From positions 31,206,539-31,270,538 of the forward strand of contig CM070501.1 in NCBI GenBank assembly GCA_036346375.1: a stretch of 64,000 nt of DNA. The letters run 5' to 3'. The position numbers and the translations under genes were made by a program. Source of the stretch: Guadua angustifolia (taxonomy: Eukaryota; Streptophyta; Magnoliopsida; Poales; Poaceae). This document shows positions 58,773-64,000 of this stretch, one piece after another (the first letter of the stretch is position 1; every line of letters begins with the position of its first letter). The notes below the pieces were generated by a model. That model was not told the origin of the DNA, made no database searches, and was given only the letters and a program-made list of their open reading frames with translations.

Positions 58773-59014
58773 TTTTGGATAATAGGGGTCATTCAGAGCA
58801 ACCATCTCCCACAAAGACAAAGTTATCCTGTTTTGAAGTAGAGAGGTGTGCTATAGTCATTGAGTTCGTGATGCGTGGCTATCGATTGTTGTGGCCTTGG
58901 TCTTGGTGCACCAATCTATAGAGGAGTGGGATGTTAAGTTAAAAGTATGAGATATAAAAGTTAATAGATCAAGATATAAAGTTTCAAAGTTAAGTTCGAG
59001 ATCAAGGGGGAGAA

Positions 59015-59468
59015 TGTTGGGTTGATCTCGTACGGCTCGGTCAGAGACCGAGCCCGTACCCATGTTCATACGATCGGGGGCGCAACAACCTTATTGGTTG
59101 TGGCCCCCTGTCACGCTCGCGCTATATAAAAGGAGACACAAAGCCGGCACACGAACCAACGTTAAATCGTTGCTCCACATGCCGCACATACCACGAGATC
59201 CGATCTAACCTAAGCGGTGAAGTGACGGGAAGGCCGTCGCCATCTTCATCCTCTTCTTCCCCTCCGACTGCCAGGAAGTTCGCGAACGGGAGCAGAAGGG
59301 AGTCGCCGCCATCCGGATCGTCTTCTTCAACCTCCCGAAGGCTTCGTCCTCACCATGGCTTCGGGATCAAACGGGAATGGCGGCAACAACGAAGGTACAC
59401 ACTGAATACCCCTAGATCTAGTGGTTAGAGGTGAAGGGGAAGGTCCTAGACATCCTAGAAATCTATCA
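59015..59468 (+). repeat. 3' LTR of the Tork-like element
   Basis: It follows the polypurine tract and matches the 5' LTR throughout, including the Ser/Arg-rich open frame. Here the ATG is changed to ACG. Confidence 0.85.
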
Positions 59469-60169
59469 GTTACTCCATCCAGAGGCGCAAATCTGTATAC
59501 ATCATGTGCCACTATCTTCGTGCTTGACTTTGCTAACCTAAAAGTACCCGTGACTATAAGTTTATTGTCGATATCTATCCTTCAACATAAAGAGAATAAA
59601 ATTGCAATAATTATATTATAGATTCTCTTAATGGACAAATATGTTCAGACGGATACTCCGAAAACCATAGACAAATATAGCGGAACATAGGGGTATAATC
59701 ACCAGGTCTTGTATTTTGTTTTGAGTGATCTCCTACCGCTAATTCCGAAAAAATAGGGTGTATATATAAGGGGAAAACGACTTTGGGCTGCACGGCACAT
59801 AAGCCGCCGGTCCTACGCTCCCACAAACTACCCTTCCATCTGAATTATTAGAATACATAACACAAATCAACAAAATGCCCCCCTCCCTCTCGTTCCATAA
59901 ACTAAGGTATTTTGAGTTGTTTCCAACGCAGGCGGCGGCCGGCGCGTGTGCAGGACGAGCGGCGTAGTGGCTGCATCTGCATCATGGCTGTGGGAGAAGA
60001 GAAGCTGCGAGGCAATGGAGGTCTGCCAACGTCTAGTGTTTTGGTGGTGAGGTAATTAACGAGGTGCAGCATTTGTGATTTCACCAGATTTATAGTCTAA
60101 TATTCGACAGACTTAATAAATTGACAGAAGAATAGACAGTCTCTCACAACGGAATTGCGAATAATGTTA
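59469..60169. other. Intergenic region, no gene recognised
   Basis: AT-rich with no coding signature or transposon ends. Confidence 0.45.
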
Positions 60170-62200
60170 TGCTAAAGCAGACACGTAAGGGTTTGTCACA
60201 TTACACGACACACAACTGAAAGACTATACGGAGGTCTATTCAGGTTTATGATGAGTTATTGATAGTGTTTGAGTATGTGGTATTTAGCTTTGAGTTTGTT
60301 TTGAATTTGAAGCAATTTGAAGTATTGTCAGGTCAAAGGGGGCACTATTGGTCTAGGTTGGCGGTAGTGCTGGCCCTGCGAAGCTACCGGCCGATGGTGC
60401 GATAGTCTTTTTACCAAGAGGTGTTTTCTCTAAGGTTAGACCAAGCGGCACTACCGGCCATCTAGGAACGGTGGTACCAGTGGTGCGGTACTACTGGCCT
60501 CCAATAGCGGCAGCTATTTTTCAAAGAGGGTTCTCTCGGAGCTGTTCAATGCGAGTGGTACTATCGGTCAACTGGGAGCGGTAGTGCCAGGGGTGCGGTA
60601 CTACCGACCCTGGGTGGTGGTAGTGCTAACTTCATTACGAATTTGTGCTTAATGGTTTGCATTACGTGATGATTAATACATATTATTGTGAATAATGCTA
60701 TGTGATGATTTGCTTGTTTGTATTAGTTGCAGGACTCCAAGGCTAGGTCGTGTTTAGACAATGGTGAGACTAGGACTAGGCTAAGAAAGCCGAAGTCCAG
60801 AATAGTTAAAGGATGTTAGAAGATGACTGAGGCCGGGAAGTAGTTGCAAGCTGAGAAGATAAGAAACCAGAGCATGAAGTACTAGTGATGGACATGGCGG
60901 GCAATGGATCGGGACTAGACTCACGGAGGAGTTGAGATCTTGAACGGTCAAAAAAGTGATGCTGCCATGGTGAAGCAGTCAAGGACACGTGGCGCACCAA
61001 GTGATTTAGGCCCGTTTGTAAGTGAGGATAGTTCGGGGGAGTCCAGACACGTGAGAGGTTTAGCGGCAAGTAATTGAGGACACATGGAAAGCACGAAGCA
61101 TGATGATGCTTTGAGAAGAAGGAATACCGGTCATTGAGACAAATTAGTAATTTGTCCAATACCAGCAGTTGAGGCATTTTGAAAAACCTCAGCGGTGGCC
61201 TAAGTGATTTAGGTCACGCTAAAGTGGAGCTGGACGCAATTTCGGGCTCGCGGAGCAGATTTGGCGTCAATGTAATGGCCGCTTTGAGAAGCATGCTTAT
61301 GTAAGTGAAAAAGCCTGTTAAAAGTGTTGGGTTAGTGGATGGTATACACTTTAGTATCAGATTTAGGGTTAGAATTGCATCCACTATATAAGGAGATGTA
61401 GTGGGATGTGAGGACTAGAGACCTTAGATTTAGTCGCTAGAGAGGTTTAGATTTCCCATAAGATTTTATGTTCTTGTATGGTGTGTGTGCTCCTTGGAGC
61501 TTTGCCCTCACGTGAGAGATTTTGTAAACCTTTCCTCATGATCTGAATGCAAATCATCTTCTTGATCAAGTTTTTGCCTACGTTTTGATCTTCTTCTTGC
61601 TTTGCTCTTGATCTTTCCTTGTGGTCTCTTTCTTGCTTGATCTCATACTGCTAAGGTTGTATGATTGATAGATATATTATCTATAGATCATGTCCTCAAT
61701 CATCTATGAAAGTTTCTTTTTAATTTATCAAGTTTCTCCAAGGAACCAATTTTTAAGTTGAGAAGAAAGTTCTTGAGGTAGATCTTGATTTTGTTAGTTT
61801 GAGGAATCTTTCTTGAGTGTTCTTGCTTGTTGTGATATGTGGGAGACTATCTAAGAACATCTTAACTATTAAATCTCCACAAGCAAGCATAAGGTGAAGA
61901 TTTGGATTTTGACTTGGTTTTTGTGTACTCTTTCTTGATCTGAAAAAGGTCAGAACTTTGACGTCAATCCTTGCGATTGAAGGTTGGAATAAATTCCTGA
62001 CATCCATAGGAAGGTATCTACAAAGTTTCACGGGTTTGGATCGGTCAATCAAAAGTTACATGAATTTTTTTATCTTGTACTTGTGCTGATTTGCTGTTCT
62101 GGCACTACAGCTACAATAGACTGGTAGTACCGAAGTTACCGTTCATCCCAACACTCTTGGCCTCTGTAGTGTGGTAGTGCCGCCCTAGAGTTGATTTTTC
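60170..62200 (+). repeat. LTR-like region with GGTACTACCG repeats and TATA box
   Basis: GGTAGTGC and GGTACTACCG units recur at 60352-60625 and near 62120-62185, like those in the SIRE-type LTRs. A TATA box (CTATATAAGGAG) lies at 61384-61395. I cannot set boundaries or assign a lineage. Confidence 0.4.
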
Positions 62201-62284
62201 AAGAAATCTTCTTCTTTCGCTCTTCTGAGGTTTTGGGAAGTTTTGGTTAGATTCTTTAAAGAAAAAATTATTGTATGATTGTTG

Positions 62285-62900
62285 AATATCCAACTATGGG
62301 ATATGGGCATGCGCCATAAAGTTAAAAATCACGTTATGTACGTACTTACTAGTATCAGGATATTTTGTATATCTCTAGCCTGAGTCTGCGGGATAAGGTA
62401 TACGCAAAAAGAATATCCCCTGCAGAGAAAGTTCCAATCATACTCCTGATACAAATTAAGAAACCTACTCGAATACGCCCGACGGTTATGGGAACTCAGA
62501 TGCGATACAGGGATATTAACGACAATAGGACTTCTCATCGACTACGATTCGGTACTCCATCCACTATATAAGGACTATGGAGGACGTCATCAAGGACAGA
62601 GCCAATCGAAAGCAAGCGCAAGCCTGAAGGAGCTAGTTGCGACCCTTAGCAATCCAGAATAACCATCTAAAAGCCGTAGTCTAGCCATCTCCTAAATTCG
62701 TAGTTTTTCCTTATAATCGAGGATACCCTCATCGATCTGTAATTTCTTCATCGATCTCAATCGTCGCCGACACAGGAGTAAGGTATTACTCATCAACGAT
62801 GCCCGAACCTATCTACACTGCGTGTTCTCTCTTGTATGTTTGACCCTGCATATCTTGAAGGTATCCAAGTATAAATGTGTTGTCGATCACTAACCTTCGA
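62285..62900 (+). repeat. LTR-like fragment with TATA box, same family as 52395-52951
   Basis: CTATATAAGG at 62564 is followed by GCCGTAGTCTAGCCATC and CCTAAATTC, as in the copy at 52395-52951. The end near 62800 (CGATGCCCGAACC) resembles grass Ty3-type LTR leaders. Confidence 0.5.
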
Positions 62901-63179
62901 CAATGATCATTCACCCACCTCTGATCGCCATTTTGGTCCTTCAACAGCCAAAACTAAGAACACCCCTCTTGCACATAATTCATCCCTTGAATGGCCACCT
63001 TTTGAAGTAACTTGAGCCATGGAGAGCAAGCATGGATGAAGCACCCATGTCCAAACCCTGCAAAGCACTCCACTTGCCAAAAGCTCTCCTAAACTGCCCC
63101 AAAAGACCCGCACATTTCCCTCTCTTTTGCTCCCATCTTCTTGTGCATGCATGCACGCGTTCATGCAGTGCATGACATG

Positions 63180-63600
63180 ATGGCATCCACCTCTCTGCAG
63201 AGCCCAACAAAGCCGAGGTGCTCCTCCCACCCCATGCTCTCCCCCTCCCTCCTCATCCTCTTCCTCCTCCTCCACCACTCCTCCTTCTAGGCCTCCGCGT
63301 GCTCCCTGCTCCTCACCCACCTCACTACCATCTCATGATCCTCATCGAGAGCGAGCGGCTTCGTCGGTGACCTTCGCGACATGAGTTCTCATCGAACCAC
63401 ATATCGTTCATGTTGTCCAAGCCGCCCCCGACCAAGCTCAAGATCGTCGTGTTCTCGCGGAAGTGGCCCATGTCCACTCGCCCCACAGCGGCATGGGCCA
63501 AAATTTGCAATTGCTGCGAGCACCACTAGTATCTCCACATTGCGCTCACCGGTTCATGTTATTAAGATTGAAATCAATAATTGCCACGATGTCACACTTT
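63180..63600 (+). pseudogene. 5' fragment of a GT4-type glycosyltransferase-like gene
   Basis: From ATG 63180 the frame runs MASTSLQSPTKPRCSS and then a hydrophobic anchor (SLLILFLLLHHSSF) to a TAG at 63288. The same frame resumes with ASACSLLLTHLTTIS and meets TGA at 63336. In a shifted frame, KLKIVVFSRKWP (63434-63469), preceded by ISFMLSKPPPT, matches the start of the glycosyltransferase fold in plant GT4-like proteins as I remember them. Two stops and a frameshift leave it non-functional, and similarity fades by about 63600. Only the N-terminal part is present. Confidence is moderate because the family call rests on one motif. Confidence 0.5.
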
Positions 63601-64000
63601 AGTGTTCACATGCCCACCACCACTACTACTATTTAGCACATTGCAAGCCTCGCCCAAAATTATAATGTTGCCGACATGCCTCAAGGGTTCATTTCTGGGC
63701 GATGCGCTCATATGGGCTAATTGGGCCGAGGCGGCGAGCCGAGCCGAGCCGCCGAGCCGTCGCGGCGGGCTAGAAGAGCAGCTGAGCTGGCCCGAGCCGG
63801 GTTAAGAGCGAGTTAAAGACCATCCACCGTGTTCTCGAGAAGCGTCCACAGTGTTCCACCACACGCTGGGTGTGGGGCCACGATGTGCCCAACCCACCGC
63901 CACCACACACCGGTTGTGTCCTAGCACAACATCTCCCTAGAGGCGCTACACTTGGGCATATACTAGGACCTCTAGCACGACATCTCCCTAGAGGCGAATA
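63601..64000. other. Right edge of window: short repeats, no gene
   Basis: CGAGCC units cluster at 63730-63800. A 25-bp sequence (CTAGCACAACATCTCCCTAG plus AGGCG) at 63921-63945 recurs with one change at 63972-63996. Confidence 0.6.

Larger units (their letters stand above)
52952..59468 (+). mobile_element. Tork-like Ty1/copia retrotransposon
   Basis: LTRs 52952-53395 (444 bp) and 59015-59468 (454 bp) start TGTTGGG and end CTATCA. They enclose primer site, a long leader, gag, protease-like, pre-integrase, integrase, RT and RNase H segments on the plus strand and a polypurine tract (CAAGGGGGAGAA, 59003-59014). Integrase C-terminal motifs (CPAEAKIFNP, FIGYPERSKGYRFYC) suggest the Tork group. 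The coding region is broken by many frameshifts. Flanking 5-mers (TTCTT and GTTAC) do not match, so the target duplication is missing or mutated. Confidence 0.85.

Overview
The window is nuclear DNA of a grass (Poaceae). The evidence is Ty1/copia elements of SIRE/Maximus, Ale-like and Tork-like type with tRNA-iMet primer sites, Stowaway- and Tourist-like MITEs, LINE tails, intron-containing plant genes and telo-box/site II promoter motifs. There are no prokaryotic operons, ribosome-binding sites, CRISPR arrays, rRNA or tRNA genes. Most of the sequence is nested transposable-element DNA.

Layout. 1-4824: a decayed minus-strand Ty1/copia element (gag to integrase) split by a 2.7-kb solo LTR (1697-4372, 5-bp TSD ACAAT). 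5580-5800: a plant promoter with site II, TATA and telo-box motifs leading into an unrecognised gene start. 6487-about 17900: a large, nearly complete minus-strand SIRE/Maximus-type copia element with gag, PR-INT, RT-RH and an additional env-position ORF, disabled by a few lesions. 18628-24512: a hAT-like element (TIR plus 8-bp TSD) holding a gene-like fragment and itself split by a 4.75-kb LTR-like insertion. 25189-30013: a compact Ale/Retrofit-like copia element with perfect TSD. 31937-33360 and 48553-49823: two same-strand paralogous genes of the trichome birefringence-like/AXY4-like (PC-esterase) O-acetyltransferase family. The second is intact (389 aa); the first has one frameshift near its 3' end. 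Between them lie MITEs, a LINE fragment, (TA)n arrays, long-LTR remnants and a 1.95-kb LTR element with almost no interior (46516-48460, perfect TSD). 50859-51074: Tourist-like MITE. 52952-59468: a Tork-like copia element with both LTRs. 60170-62900: LTR-like remnants. 63180-63600: a broken 5' piece of what looks like a GT4-type glycosyltransferase gene.

The only convincing functional cellular genes are the two TBL genes. Both encode Golgi type II membrane proteins with GDS and DxxH motifs and share one phase-0 intron position, so they look like a local duplication later pushed about 15 kb apart by transposon insertions. Everything else is transposon protein, transposon regulatory DNA or gene debris. 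I found no clearly new biological system. The best candidates for follow-up are the near-interior-less LTR element, the hAT-like element with its gene-like fragment, the extra ORF of the SIRE-type element, and a pattern of LTR-pair differences at CTG/CAG sites that may be a base-calling artefact.
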